From contig CAVSHI010000003.1 of assembly GCA_963727845.1 (NCBI GenBank), positions 620,001-684,000 on the forward strand: a DNA stretch of 64,000 nucleotides, given 5' to 3'. The stretch's first letter is position 1, and each line of letters starts with the position of its first letter. The notes beneath the pieces were generated by a model. The model was given only the letters and a program-made list of their open reading frames with translations, was not told the origin of the DNA and did not search any database. The position numbers and the translations under genes are program-made. Shown here one piece after another: positions 8,478 through 17,323 of the stretch. This stretch comes from JBEKTW01 sp963727845 (GTDB taxonomy: Bacteria; Bacteroidota; Ignavibacteria; UBA10030; SZUA-254).

Positions 8478-10448
8478 TTACTTCAAAAGAACTAACTTCC
8501 GCACCATTGTGAAAGTATTGCCCGGCTTCAGTGTGCTCGTCGCCTGCAGACGGTAGAAGTAGATCCCGCTCGGCAATCCGCCATCGGCGGCTGAAGCATT
8601 CAGCTGAACCGTTTTGTACCCGGCGTTTTGCAGACCGTTCTCCAACGTCATGACGCGTTGACCGAGCACGTTGTACACCTCCAGTGTAACGTGCGAGTTC
8701 TCCGGCAGCGCGTACCCGATTGTCGTAGTTGGATTGAATGGGTTCGGGTAGTTCTGATCCAGCCTGTAGACGCTCGGGATAGCCCGAGGTGGATTGGTTA
8801 CCGCGGTCACAACGTCGGGAGTGAGGGAAAGCGAGGCATTCGTCACCGCAAAGTTCGTCTCATCGACGCCGATGGATGCAGATGCAGTCGATGTATAGCC
8901 TTCCTTGTCACCTACCAGCGTGTACGTGTCGGGTGGCAAGTTTTCGATAGAGAACGTGCCGTCCGACTCCACTATATCGTAGGCAACAATCTGGCCGCTC
9001 GTGGACGACACGGCATATACCGCGACACCGGGTATAACAGTGGCTGCCTGAGTGGTGAAGCTGCTGCTGGAACCATGCAGCAAACCTGCAATAGAAGTGA
9101 ATCCGGAATCAGAGTTCGGGCTAACGCAGATCTGTATGCCGGTGATGCTTGTGGACAGTGTCAACGTATCGGCATGGTGATAATTCTCGACTCCACACAG
9201 CGAGGCGCTGTACCATGCAGGATGATAACCATCGATGGGTATTGCCCTCACGAAAAATTTTCCGGTGTCGACATGCTGGAACATAAAATTCCCCAGCGAG
9301 TCTGTCGCTCGGTAGTGTGTAATTAGTGGACCGCTGGTAGTTAACCTGACCAGTATCACGTGCGACGCAATACCCGCGCCGGTGGAATCGACAACCGTGC
9401 CGCCGATGGAATCGGGTGAAACCGACCGCGGAGGAAGTGCAAAGTTAATTCCCGTCGTGTCACCGGTGACATAAATACGGTCGGCATCGAACGGACTTTG
9501 TTTCCCGTTGAAAAATCTCAATGCATATCCGGGTTTGTAGGCGAGAGCTACATATCGCAGACCTTCGACGACGGTTCCCGTATAGTTCCCCGACGAATCC
9601 GTGCGCCCCGCCCAAACGACTCCGGGGAGTTGGCCAATGTCCGGGACAAATATACGCTCACCGGGCAATCCGCCAAATAAATGCACTAGGTGTTCAAGCT
9701 CAAGCAACTCACGATGAGTCCGCATGAAACCCACGAATGCTCCGTTCAATGGAACGCCCGACGTGTCCGTGACGGATCCGGATACATGTGCGAACGATGG
9801 AGGATGGACCGCTTGGAGGGTAAAGTTGGCAACAACCGTATCATAGGGCCCGAGGGTTACCAGTGAGCCGCTGTCCGGGACGCTCACATTGTCATACCAC
9901 TTTGAGAAATATCCCGGCGCTTCTGCGCGAAACAGGTACCGACCGGAATCAAGCCGCGCAAAGTAGTTCCCGGCGGAGTCCGTGCGTTCAAATCGCATCT
10001 TCCATGCCCGGAATGGTTTGAAAAATTGGACGATCGCCCCATCGATCGGGGCCTTTGACAACTCGTCTGTGACAATTCCTTTTATAACTCCAAAACCGGG
10101 GGGCGGAGGCGGAGGCCCGACCATGAATTCCACCGTGTCGCTCGGTGCGCTTTCTCCGGCCAGATTCAATGCCGTGACATAGTACCGGTATGTGAATCCT
10201 GGATACACAAAGAAATCGACAAAGTTGTGCCGCTCAACGATACCCAGACCTTCGAAGGCCATGGTGTCGACCGACCGGTAGACCCTATATCCGAGGGCGC
10301 GGACCGATGTATCCCAGTCCAACGTAGCTCCGATCGTCGCTGTGGACACGACAAGATGGGTCGGCGCAGACGGTACCTGTGCGAGCGCTACTCCTGAAAG
10401 TGCACCTGCGATGAACAGCATACAAACAATAGTACTGAGAAGGCGCAT
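8478..10448 (-). CDS. Secreted T9SS protein with fibronectin-III and carboxypeptidase-regulatory-like repeats
   Basis: 656 residues. A signal peptide (MRLLSTIVCMLFIAGALSG..ALAQ) is followed by one fibronectin type III-like domain (PSAPTHLVVS...ATLDWD...YRVYRS), then three or four repeated beta-sandwich modules of the carboxypeptidase-regulatory type (GVIKGIVTDELSKAPIDGAIVQFF; HVSGSVTDTSGVPLNGAFVGF; GTVVDSTGAGIASHVILV), and a C-terminal T9SS type A sorting domain (LDQNYPNPFNPTTTI ... LPSGIYFYRL ... MVRKLVLLK). It is expected to be cell-surface or secreted. The start at 10448 is chosen because AGGAG lies just upstream and the signal peptide begins there; an earlier in-frame ATG would add 13 unlikely residues. 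No catalytic domain seen, so a binding or structural role is an inference. Confidence 0.9.
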   Translation of the reverse strand: MRLLSTIVCMLFIAGALSGVALAQVPSAPTHLVVSTATIGATLDWDTSVRALGYRVYRSVDTMAFEGLGIVERHNFVDFFVYPGFTYRYYVTALNLAGESAPSDTVEFMVGPPPPPPGFGVIKGIVTDELSKAPIDGAIVQFFKPFRAWKMRFERTDSAGNYFARLDSGRYLFRAEAPGYFSKWYDNVSVPDSGSLVTLGPYDTVVANFTLQAVHPPSFAHVSGSVTDTSGVPLNGAFVGFMRTHRELLELEHLVHLFGGLPGERIFVPDIGQLPGVVWAGRTDSSGNYTGTVVEGLRYVALAYKPGYALRFFNGKQSPFDADRIYVTGDTTGINFALPPRSVSPDSIGGTVVDSTGAGIASHVILVRLTTSGPLITHYRATDSLGNFMFQHVDTGKFFVRAIPIDGYHPAWYSASLCGVENYHHADTLTLSTSITGIQICVSPNSDSGFTSIAGLLHGSSSSFTTQAATVIPGVAVYAVSSTSGQIVAYDIVESDGTFSIENLPPDTYTLVGDKEGYTSTASASIGVDETNFAVTNASLSLTPDVVTAVTNPPRAIPSVYRLDQNYPNPFNPTTTIGYALPENSHVTLEVYNVLGQRVMTLENGLQNAGYKTVQLNASAADGGLPSGIYFYRLQATSTLKPGNTFTMVRKLVLLK

Positions 10449-10654
10449 ACGTACTCCTTTAATGATGGAATAGTGGTTGGTTACCATTTCATATTAGAAC
10501 AAAATCTGGGGGAAAAGGTTTAAGTGCCGGATGAATGAACACCTCCTGAGGATGAATTCTGGGTGATAGCGGTCACACCGGCCTCTCAATTTGTTCCAGG
10601 CAGAACTATGGGCGATATCGGGTCAAGAACGCGTACAACATGTGCTCTAATACG

Positions 10655-11437
10655 TCATCCGCTCTTATTAAAATACGATGAAATTCTTGTCATCTCAATG
10701 CCGGCGCGTTCGAATTCTGCCCGAACAGCCCCGCTGATTGCCGCCGCCCCCGGCGTGTCGCTGTGGATGCAAATCGTCCCGGCGTCGACCTTCACCTCTG
10801 TTCCGTCATGCGCAATGACTATTCCTCTGTTCACAATGTTCAATGCCTGCCGCGCAGCTTTTGCAGGATCGGTCATCAGGGCATCGTTATGTTTTCGGGA
10901 GCGAAGGGTTCCGTCAGGCTCATACACCCTGTCGGCAAATCCCTCGCCGACAGTTTTGAATCCGAGACTCTTCCAGACATCGATCATGAGTGATCCGGCG
11001 AACCCGATCAGAATCAGATCCTTGCTTAATCGAGCAACTCCGCGGGCGATGGCTTCGGCCACAGACGCATCACGGGAGGCCTTCGTATAAAGGGCGCCAT
11101 GCGGTTTGACATGAATGATCTCGCACATGTTCCTGCGGGCAATCTCATTCAGGCTTCTAATCTGCTCAAATACCGTGGTCTCTATCTCATCTGCGCTGAG
11201 CTGCATTTCTTGCCTTCCGAAATTAACGCGGTCGGGGTAACCCGGATGAGCTCCAACGCCAACGTTGAACCGGTGCGCAAGTTGTATCGTTGTTTCCATG
11301 CTCATGACATCGCCGGCATGACCGCCGCACGCGATATTCGCAGACGTGACACACTGCATCAGACGTTCTTCCGTTCCGTCGATGAGGGCCTCCGGACGCT
11401 CACCCATGTCGCAGTTGATGTCAATTCGTTTTGGCAT
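10655..11437 (-). CDS. pxpA: 5-oxoprolinase (ATP-hydrolysing) subunit A, LamB/YcsF family
   Basis: Part of the prokaryotic PxpABC enzyme that opens 5-oxo-L-proline (pyroglutamate) to glutamate with ATP, in the cytoplasm. 260 residues, full length for the family. The N-terminal RIDINCDMGERPE and SANIACGGHAGD blocks, then GVGAHPGYPDR and IIHVKPHGALY, are the hallmark conserved acidic/His patches of YcsF proteins. The gene is the last of a minus-strand cluster pxpB-pxpC-MFS-pxpA, but separated from the transporter by 469 bases of low-complexity DNA, so it may have its own promoter. Confidence 0.95.
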   Translation of the reverse strand: MPKRIDINCDMGERPEALIDGTEERLMQCVTSANIACGGHAGDVMSMETTIQLAHRFNVGVGAHPGYPDRVNFGRQEMQLSADEIETTVFEQIRSLNEIARRNMCEIIHVKPHGALYTKASRDASVAEAIARGVARLSKDLILIGFAGSLMIDVWKSLGFKTVGEGFADRVYEPDGTLRSRKHNDALMTDPAKAARQALNIVNRGIVIAHDGTEVKVDAGTICIHSDTPGAAAISGAVRAEFERAGIEMTRISSYFNKSG

Positions 11438-11454
11438 TTAGTGGATTCGTTACG

Positions 11455-11905
11455 TAGTTGGTTCGTTGATTAGTTCGTTCGTGGTCATTGGTTCTTTGTC
11501 ATTTGTCATTGGTCACTGGTCGTTGGTCATTATTCATTGCTCATTAGTCATTGATCACTGGTCGCTCCTCGGGTTTTTGGCCTTTAGCTGTTGGCTTTTG
11601 GTCAACAATTCAAAATCAAAAATGAAAAATTAAAAAACGTTCTGGCCCATCTCATAATCTCAGCGCTGCCACCACCCGTCTTTCTCATCATCTCTCCAGC
11701 GCCACTACCCGTCTATCTCAACGATCAATTCAAAATTAAAAATGAAAAATGAAAAAACGCCATGGCATATCTCATCACCTCAACCGAGCAATTTCCCGCC
11801 TTTCTCATTATCTCAACTACTCCATGACATTTATACATTTCCCCATTTATACATTTAATCATTGAGTCAATGTTTCAATCTTTCAATGTTTCAATGATTT
11901 AATGA
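11455..11905. repeat. Low-complexity intergenic repeat tract between pxpA and MFS gene
   Basis: Three textures can be seen. About 11455-11570 is a degenerate run of GGTCATTGGTCACTGG-like words. Two copies of an A-rich block, ATTCAAAAT(C/T)AAAAATGAAAAA, follow at about 11606-11638 and 11728-11760, each followed by a similar 'CATCTCAT.A.CTCA' segment, giving a direct repeat with a period near 122. The third part, 11820-11900, is a TTTATACATTT / TTTCAATGTTTCAATG word repeat. No open frame or RNA gene is visible. Confidence 0.75.
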
Positions 11906-11906
11906 T

Positions 11907-13145
11907 TCAATTCTCAAGATTCCTTCCCTTTGTCTCCGGAAGAAGGAGTATCAACCCCGCGCCGATGATGAAGAATGCCGAGGTCAACGCGAGCGCGCTT
12001 CCGATTCCATACACATCCGCCAGAGCGCCGATGGTAAACGGTGCGAGTGCGCTCAACGTCCGTCCGATATTAAAGCAGAAGCCCTGTGCAGTTCCGCGGA
12101 GATGCGTTGGGAACAGCTCCGCGAGCATTACCCCGAAAAGGCTGAAATATCCGTGCCCGAAAAATCCGATGAACGGTCCCAGAATCATCAATACGATTTC
12201 ATGACGGCCCAGTTGACCGTACAACGGGACGAGCACGGCCGCGAACAGCAGGAATCCGATGAAGGTGAACCGCCGGCCGATTTTATCCGCAAAAAATCCG
12301 AACATGATGTACCCGAAGAACGCTCCGACCTGCATGACAACAATCCAACCGGAAGATTGCACAATACTCATTCCCGCGCCGCCCTTTTCAACCGACGTGG
12401 AAAGGAAGGTCGGCATCCAGGTGAACAATCCCCAGTAGGCGAACAGAACGCTTGTGGCAATGACCGATGCGATAACGGTTTTTCTCAACAACGGTGGACG
12501 GAAAATTTCAAAGGGGTTTTTTCCCATCCGGGCTTTCTCCATCCCCGATTTCCATATCTGCGGTTCCGGAATATGGCGGCGTATCCACAGGGTGAGAAGA
12601 GCGGGAACGACTCCCAGCACAAAGAGCATCCTCCATCCCTGCTGTGGAAGGATGACCGCCGACAAAAGCGCGGCGAAGATATAACCGACAGCCCAGCCCG
12701 ACTGCATGAGTCCGATGGCTTTCCCCCGGTGCTCGGGCGCCCATGTTTCGGATACGAGCACGGAACCTGCCGCCCATTCTCCCCCAAGCCCGATGCCGAC
12801 AAGCGACCTCCAGAGAACCAATTGCATCACCGTCTGCGAGGTCGCCGTCAGCGCCGTGAATACAGAATAGGTGAGGATCGAGAAGATGAGCGCCCTGGCC
12901 CGACCGAAGCGGTCCGCCAGAAATCCGAAGAGGATCCCGCCGAGACCGGATGCTACCAGTGTTACAGATGCCAGCGCGCCCGCCGAGGCCGAGGTCAATG
13001 CAAATTCACTGCGGATGGCCGTCAACGCGAACGCGTAGAGCATGACGTCCATCGAATCGAGCATCCATCCGAGCTGTGCGGCAAGGAGCGTTTTCCACTG
13101 GTCTCGTGTGGCGGTTTTGTACCAGGATTGTGATTGTGAAGTCAT
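11907..13145 (-). CDS. MFS transporter, likely for 5-oxoproline or a related acid
   Basis: Major facilitator superfamily secondary carrier, 412 residues, about 12 membrane helices. The N-terminus has LGWMLDSMDVMLYAF, the charged TM1 motif of the sialate/aromatic-acid:H+ symporter-like group; the inter-helix 2-3 loop motif is GFLADRFGRARAL, and RSLVGIGLGGEW follows in TM4. The start at 13145 is supported by a 4-base ATGA overlap with the pxpC stop, so it is translationally coupled to the oxoprolinase genes. Family and context together suggest uptake of pyroglutamate; the substrate is inferred, not seen. Confidence 0.88.
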   Translation of the reverse strand: MTSQSQSWYKTATRDQWKTLLAAQLGWMLDSMDVMLYAFALTAIRSEFALTSASAGALASVTLVASGLGGILFGFLADRFGRARALIFSILTYSVFTALTATSQTVMQLVLWRSLVGIGLGGEWAAGSVLVSETWAPEHRGKAIGLMQSGWAVGYIFAALLSAVILPQQGWRMLFVLGVVPALLTLWIRRHIPEPQIWKSGMEKARMGKNPFEIFRPPLLRKTVIASVIATSVLFAYWGLFTWMPTFLSTSVEKGGAGMSIVQSSGWIVVMQVGAFFGYIMFGFFADKIGRRFTFIGFLLFAAVLVPLYGQLGRHEIVLMILGPFIGFFGHGYFSLFGVMLAELFPTHLRGTAQGFCFNIGRTLSALAPFTIGALADVYGIGSALALTSAFFIIGAGLILLLPETKGRNLEN

Positions 13146-14107
13146 AGCTGCATAAAAAGTTTTTGTGAAGTAATCGCGGATTCCTGATCGCGCAGCATCG
13201 CCCAAGCTTGATTGAGAGAAACGGGTTGGAATCGGATTTCGTCCCGGGGCTTCAATTGTCCGAGAATATGGAAATCGGCAGATATCACGTTCGCGATTTG
13301 AGGATAACCGCCGGTAGTTTGATGTTCGACGAACAGGATGATAGGATTACCGTCCCGTGGCACCTGCACCGCTCCGGTTGAAACACCCTCCGTAAGTACT
13401 TCCTTCGCTCCATTATGCAACAGGGTGGGGCCGTTCAATCGTAGTCCCATCCGGTTCGATTCTTCCAGAATTCTGTACGCTGAAGTACACAGGCGATTGA
13501 GCAAATCCCGCGGAAACAGGTCGGACCGTGAGGTTGTAACTATACGGAGAACGCTGCGACTGAGCTTGCGCGTGAGAAACGATGCATCGATTCTTCGCGG
13601 TGGTTCAGAGTTCATTCTCACGGTAACGCCGGTTGTCAGCACGTCTCCTTTTTCCAGAGCACGCCCTTCGAAACCACCCAAGCCTGTCTGGATGTGGGTT
13701 GAGGCGCTCCCGAATACGAGAGGAACCAGGAAACCACCCATGACAGATAGGTAACACCGGGCGCCGTTCTTTGTTGAACTGCAGCAGAGTTGTTGCCCCG
13801 ATTTCACCGCGAGCGAATTCCACATTGGAACAGACCGGCCGTCGAGTTCCGGCTGAAAATCGGAGCCTGTGAGGGCTACAAGACTATCGGATTCGAATTC
13901 AAACGTTCCGCCGGTAAGCGTCATCTCCAACGCAGCGGTATTTTCCGGATTGCCGACGAGCAAATTCCCCAGCCGCAACGACAGCGGATCGGCTGCACCG
14001 GACGCCGAGACGCCCAGATGTGCATGGCCATAACGCCCCAGATCCTGGACAGTTGTCTGAAACCCCGGGGAAATCACGCGGATACGTTGCACTGTGGTGT
14101 CAATCAT
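13142..14107 (-). CDS. pxpC: 5-oxoprolinase subunit C (biotin-dependent carboxyltransferase-like)
   Basis: Subunit C of the PxpABC 5-oxoprolinase, related to the allophanate hydrolase subunit 2/urea amidolyase fold. 321 residues. The diagnostic N-terminus IRVISPGFQTTVQDLGRYGHAHLGVSASGAAD is present, then ALEMTLTGG and the C-terminal GNPIILFVEHQTTGGYPQIANVI. The start at 14107 (MIDTTVQRIRV) gives the natural N-terminus and lies inside the end of pxpB: the sequence ATGATTGA carries the pxpC start and, three bases on, the pxpB stop. The upstream extension in this frame is not conserved-looking. Confidence 0.93.
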   Translation of the reverse strand: MIDTTVQRIRVISPGFQTTVQDLGRYGHAHLGVSASGAADPLSLRLGNLLVGNPENTAALEMTLTGGTFEFESDSLVALTGSDFQPELDGRSVPMWNSLAVKSGQQLCCSSTKNGARCYLSVMGGFLVPLVFGSASTHIQTGLGGFEGRALEKGDVLTTGVTVRMNSEPPRRIDASFLTRKLSRSVLRIVTTSRSDLFPRDLLNRLCTSAYRILEESNRMGLRLNGPTLLHNGAKEVLTEGVSTGAVQVPRDGNPIILFVEHQTTGGYPQIANVISADFHILGQLKPRDEIRFQPVSLNQAWAMLRDQESAITSQKLFMQL

Positions 14108-14833
14108 ATTTCCGATTTTCAATTGCGGGTTTGGGATTTCGATGCCTTTGTTCTGCGAACATGCTTTGGGTAATCGGCACAAATTTCACATGGTCGCCCA
14201 TTTCAAGCAATGTCGGCGGGACGCGGTCGCGGTTGAAAAGCTTCAGCGGAGTTCTGCCGATGATACGCCAGCCGCCCGGTGTGGAAACCGGATAAATCCC
14301 CGTTTGCTCCCCCCGATCGCGACACTTCCCGCCCGGATTTTCGTTCTCGGCGTCGCAAGTCGCGGGATCGAAATTCGTTTTGGCATTCCTCCAAGATACG
14401 GAAACCCGGGAGAAAAGCCGAGGAAGTACACCAGGTAGCTCGCCGAGGAATGCAGGTTCACAACATCCTCCGCCGACAATTTGTTGTGGGACGCAATGTC
14501 TTTGAGGTCGGGGCCAAATTCCCCGCCATAACACACGGGAATTTCTACCGTTCGCGGCTCCGGCAGCGCCAGCGCGTCGACATTCTCCATTAGCCCGCGG
14601 ATATATTGTTCAAGGTCAATGGGAGATACAATCATCGGTTCAAACGTGACCAGGACCGATGCATACGACGGGTGGATATTCAGGATTCCTTTGTGTGGAT
14701 GGTCCAGCAGAAGCCGGCTCAACCGAAGGACATCACAATGACAACTTTCGGAGATTTCGTCCCCGAGGGTGATAAGGAACGAGCGGTCGCCTGCGAACCG
14801 GAACTCGGGCCATTGAGAGGGATATGACTTCAT
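14100..14833 (-). CDS. pxpB: 5-oxoprolinase subunit B, interrupted by a one-base frameshift
   Basis: Subunit B of PxpABC (KipI/allophanate hydrolase subunit 1 family). From the ATG at 14833 the frame reads FRFAGDRSFLITLGDEIS, then YLVYFLGFSPGFPYLGGMP, and is lost after AGSVAIGG. The expected continuation, EQTGIYPVSTPGGWRIIGRTPL and so on to the stop at 14100, is in another frame. The switch falls at a run of six G on the coding strand (six C at 14309-14314); one more G would restore a normal-length protein of about 244 residues. All core blocks are intact apart from this, so an assembly or sequencing slip is likelier than a true pseudogene. The gene heads the cluster and its stop overlaps the pxpC start. 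Confidence 0.9.
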
Positions 14834-15071
14834 GAGTAGTTTTTGTAAGGTAGCAAATTGGCGCTGGAGAATCAATCTGGAGAGCTGCGAGCCCCGGTGG
14901 TTTGCCAGCCGATGCCATGTCCTGCCTTTCGGCCTTTTTGGGGAGGGTTGCACACCGGCTTATCATGCGTCTATGCCTGGATGCATGGTAGCCGTAGACG
15001 CCGGGACACAGCGAGTACTCTCCTTCATTCTTAAAGAGTTATTACAATCTTAAAGAGTTTATACCTTTTCC

Positions 15072-15210
15072 AGTTGACAATGCCCGAAAAGTTCATTAGA
15101 TTCTCGAAGTAAATTAAAGGTGTTGGGAATTGGCAAACTTACCATCAGTTTCGACACGTCTTCCTCTGCATTCAAAAGAAACAAAAAGGCAATATTGGGT
15201 CATTACAGAT
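15072..15210 (+). repeat. Dispersed leader repeat 'P', copy 1 (contains a promoter)
   Basis: About 139 bases closely matching 57703-57836. Shared blocks include the TTGACA, TAGATTCTCG, the segment GGGAATTGGCAAACTTACC and the end TTACAGAT/TGACAGAT. The two copies differ by substitutions and a six-base (in-frame) gap. It lies upstream of the transglutaminase gene here and of a methyltransferase gene in the other place. The rest of the 14834-15289 spacer shows no convincing gene. Confidence 0.85.
15074..15102 (+). promoter_or_regulatory. Promoter TTGACA-N17-TAGATT inside repeat P copy 1
   Basis: Perfect -35 hexamer TTGACA, a 17-base spacer and TAGATT. Both hexamers and the spacing are preserved in repeat copy 2 (57705-57733) although the spacer sequence differs, which argues for function. 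Confidence 0.7.
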
Positions 15211-15289
15211 TTTATGCGCAAGCGGCACAAGATGGATCCAGACGGGGCGTCGTGGAATCGTTCGTATATACTTAAATGGAGATTATTTT

Positions 15290-16312
15290 ATGAAAAGAAT
15301 CTACCAAACACGGCGTAACTTCTTTAAGATGGCGGGAATTGCAACAGCATCGTTAGCCTTTCCCACCAAAATCTATGCAGTACATCCAACAGAGCCTAAG
15401 AGCAGCGGAGACAAATCTCCAATAGATTATCAGCTCAGATTGCACTGCGGGCTCCTGCGGCTGTATGACGAGTTCGATCCCTTGCAAGACAAATTGGCAC
15501 CCAGCTTTGAATATGAGTGTTCACACCCTGAACTCGACCAACTGCGCGAAAAGTATCAGCTGGATCGAGTCGCAGGCACTGGTAATGACTGGTCGAAGGC
15601 ACTGAATCTGATGAAATGGATAACCGAACACGTAAGCCATAGAGGTGACATCACCAGTGCGCTGCCAGAGGTCTGTAAATCGCTTCCCATGAACGCACTT
15701 GGGCTTCTAGAATACTCGTTCGAGAAGGGCCAAGACCATGGTATCAGCTGCTACATGCTTGCTATTGTTCTTACAGAGGCCTGCCTATCTCTGGGATTGA
15801 AAAGCCGTATAGTGTCCCTAAACCCTCTGAATCCATATGACTATGATAATCATTTAGTCGCTGTAGTTTGGTGCGCGAACTTCTCAAAGTGGGTGATGGT
15901 TGATCCCTCCTACAATGGGTATCTTCGTGATGATCGAGGAGAAGTCCTTAATCCTTGGGAAGTCAGGGACCTTTTTTGCCGACATAAGACAATTGTGTGC
16001 AACGACGAGTTGGCACACAATGGAGTCAAGCACAGCTCAGAAGACTACCTCAGGTACATCGCGAAGAATCTGTTCTACATCCAATCGCCAACCTTCAGCG
16101 GCTTCAACAGTACGATGACCTCAGAGAAGCCGTGGCTCATACTGACCCCCAAGCACTTCGATGTCTGCAAGAGAGAGAAATACAAAATGAAGTGGTGCAA
16201 AGATGGAAACAGTGGTAACTGGGAATACGATGAACTTCAGAGACTGATGCGGGAGGATTGTTACCTTGTTCACACTTCATCTATCGCATCGTTCTCCCAA
16301 ACGCCTACCTGA
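15290..16312 (+). CDS. Tat-exported transglutaminase-like protein
   Basis: 340 residues. The N-terminus TRRNFFKMAGIATASLAF is a twin-arginine signal (RRxFxK), so the protein is exported folded. The middle part has a transglutaminase-like papain fold with a Cys-His-Asp triad: Cys154 in HGISCYML, His188 in YDNHLVAVVW and Asp205 in WVMVDPSYNG. Such proteins are usually peptidases or peptide-crosslinking enzymes outside the cytoplasm; the substrate is unknown. A GGAG precedes the ATG. It stands alone behind the promoter repeat, with short repeats after it, and shows no relatedness to the transglutaminase at 26985. Confidence 0.85.
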   Translation: MKRIYQTRRNFFKMAGIATASLAFPTKIYAVHPTEPKSSGDKSPIDYQLRLHCGLLRLYDEFDPLQDKLAPSFEYECSHPELDQLREKYQLDRVAGTGNDWSKALNLMKWITEHVSHRGDITSALPEVCKSLPMNALGLLEYSFEKGQDHGISCYMLAIVLTEACLSLGLKSRIVSLNPLNPYDYDNHLVAVVWCANFSKWVMVDPSYNGYLRDDRGEVLNPWEVRDLFCRHKTIVCNDELAHNGVKHSSEDYLRYIAKNLFYIQSPTFSGFNSTMTSEKPWLILTPKHFDVCKREKYKMKWCKDGNSGNWEYDELQRLMREDCYLVHTSSIASFSQTPT

Positions 16313-16639
16313 GCAGTCCACAGATAGGGAGCTAGGAAGAGAATGTGATAAAGTAACAGTATATCTATGATGTGCACCCGAATGCTTTCTCTTGAAGGGC
16401 ATCGAAGAGAATGGAGCATGCCGCCAGCGTTTAACAGCAGACATTACGATGCTCACATCATCTGTTAAGAGTTATGGAGTTCGCTCACCACTTTCGCCAC
16501 GGGCGATTGGTGTATGAGGGGATTCGGGAAAGTATCTCATTTTTACGGCAGACGCTATGCGTCATCCCGACCTCGGCTCTTATGAAGTTCGGCGGAATAT
16601 ATATCGGTACAAAAGCAATGTACGATAAGGGATGCATTT
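16313..16639. other. Spacer with a 21-base repeat end
   Basis: No convincing gene. Positions 16501-16521 match 18280-18300 exactly (21 bases, beginning GGGCGATTGG). In the second place this is the left shoulder of an AGAATT repeat; here the AGAATT part is missing. A 58-codon frame starts at 16473 and runs into the next gene, without signs of being real. Confidence 0.6.
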
Positions 16640-17323
16640 ATGACCGCTAAGGAGAAAATGAAGAAACTCTTAGCCCTTGGAACAAAGAGGCAACGCGCTC
16701 CAAATGCTCCAGATAAAAGATATTTCAATCTTCATCATTTCCGTAAAGGCTTCTGGGATTCAAGGTTTGTCAGTCCCTACACAAAGGCCGCCCACAACGT
16801 TAATTCGCCCATATTCATAGTATTGCAAGACTGGACATCAAGCGATGGAATGAAAGCCAAAAATGCAGATAAAGATGAACCGAGTAGAGTTTTAGGTTAT
16901 AGTCCCGCAAATAGAACTAACATCAATCTCATACAATTGTTGAACAAAACATATGACCAAGAATTAAAAGATGTATTCGCCACGAATCTTTTTCCGTTCA
17001 TAAAGCGCGGCGGACGAAGTGCGTCGATAATACGAAAGGACCAGAATGATGCATTTGTAGAATATTGTTGGCCACAAATTGAAATCATACAGCCAAAACT
17101 AGTTGTCTGCCTCGGCAAAATCGTATTTACAACATTCGCACGAAACCTCCATCACAAATCGGATCGACATAATGTTGGTGATTTCTTTCTGCGCAAAGTT
17201 AACAGAAAAACCATCGCTATTTATTATCAAGCTCATACCGGACGTTGGGGCTCCAATCAAAGAGGTGGAATCAAACAGTTATTGAGAGACTGGAAACAAA
17301 TGAAAAAGAACTGTCCACCATGA
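16640..17323 (+). CDS. Uracil-DNA glycosylase superfamily-like protein
   Basis: 227 residues. The layout resembles a divergent uracil-DNA glycosylase fold: PIFIVLQDW (first strand, where UDGs have the water-activating motif), a loop ATNLFPFIKRGG, then IIQPKLVVCLGKIVF (the 'P.vvv.LG..a' strand) and a late HTGRWG that may stand for the HPS/T loop. Catalytic residues of classical UDG families are not clearly conserved, so activity is uncertain. It may instead be a repair or defence relative of unknown function. AAGGGA before the ATG supports the start. It is a single gene in the accessory island, bounded by short repeats. Confidence 0.5.
   Translation: MTAKEKMKKLLALGTKRQRAPNAPDKRYFNLHHFRKGFWDSRFVSPYTKAAHNVNSPIFIVLQDWTSSDGMKAKNADKDEPSRVLGYSPANRTNINLIQLLNKTYDQELKDVFATNLFPFIKRGGRSASIIRKDQNDAFVEYCWPQIEIIQPKLVVCLGKIVFTTFARNLHHKSDRHNVGDFFLRKVNRKTIAIYYQAHTGRWGSNQRGGIKQLLRDWKQMKKNCPP

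Noticed and set aside
12102..13133. Long open frame on the plus strand against the MFS gene
   Set aside because: Extremely charged and repetitive translation (many E, R, P), antisense to a clear transporter; a shadow frame.
14309..14314. Programmed frameshifting in pxpB
   Set aside because: No slippery heptamer with a downstream stimulatory structure could be recognised, and other genes in the window show similar one-base breaks; assembly error is simpler.
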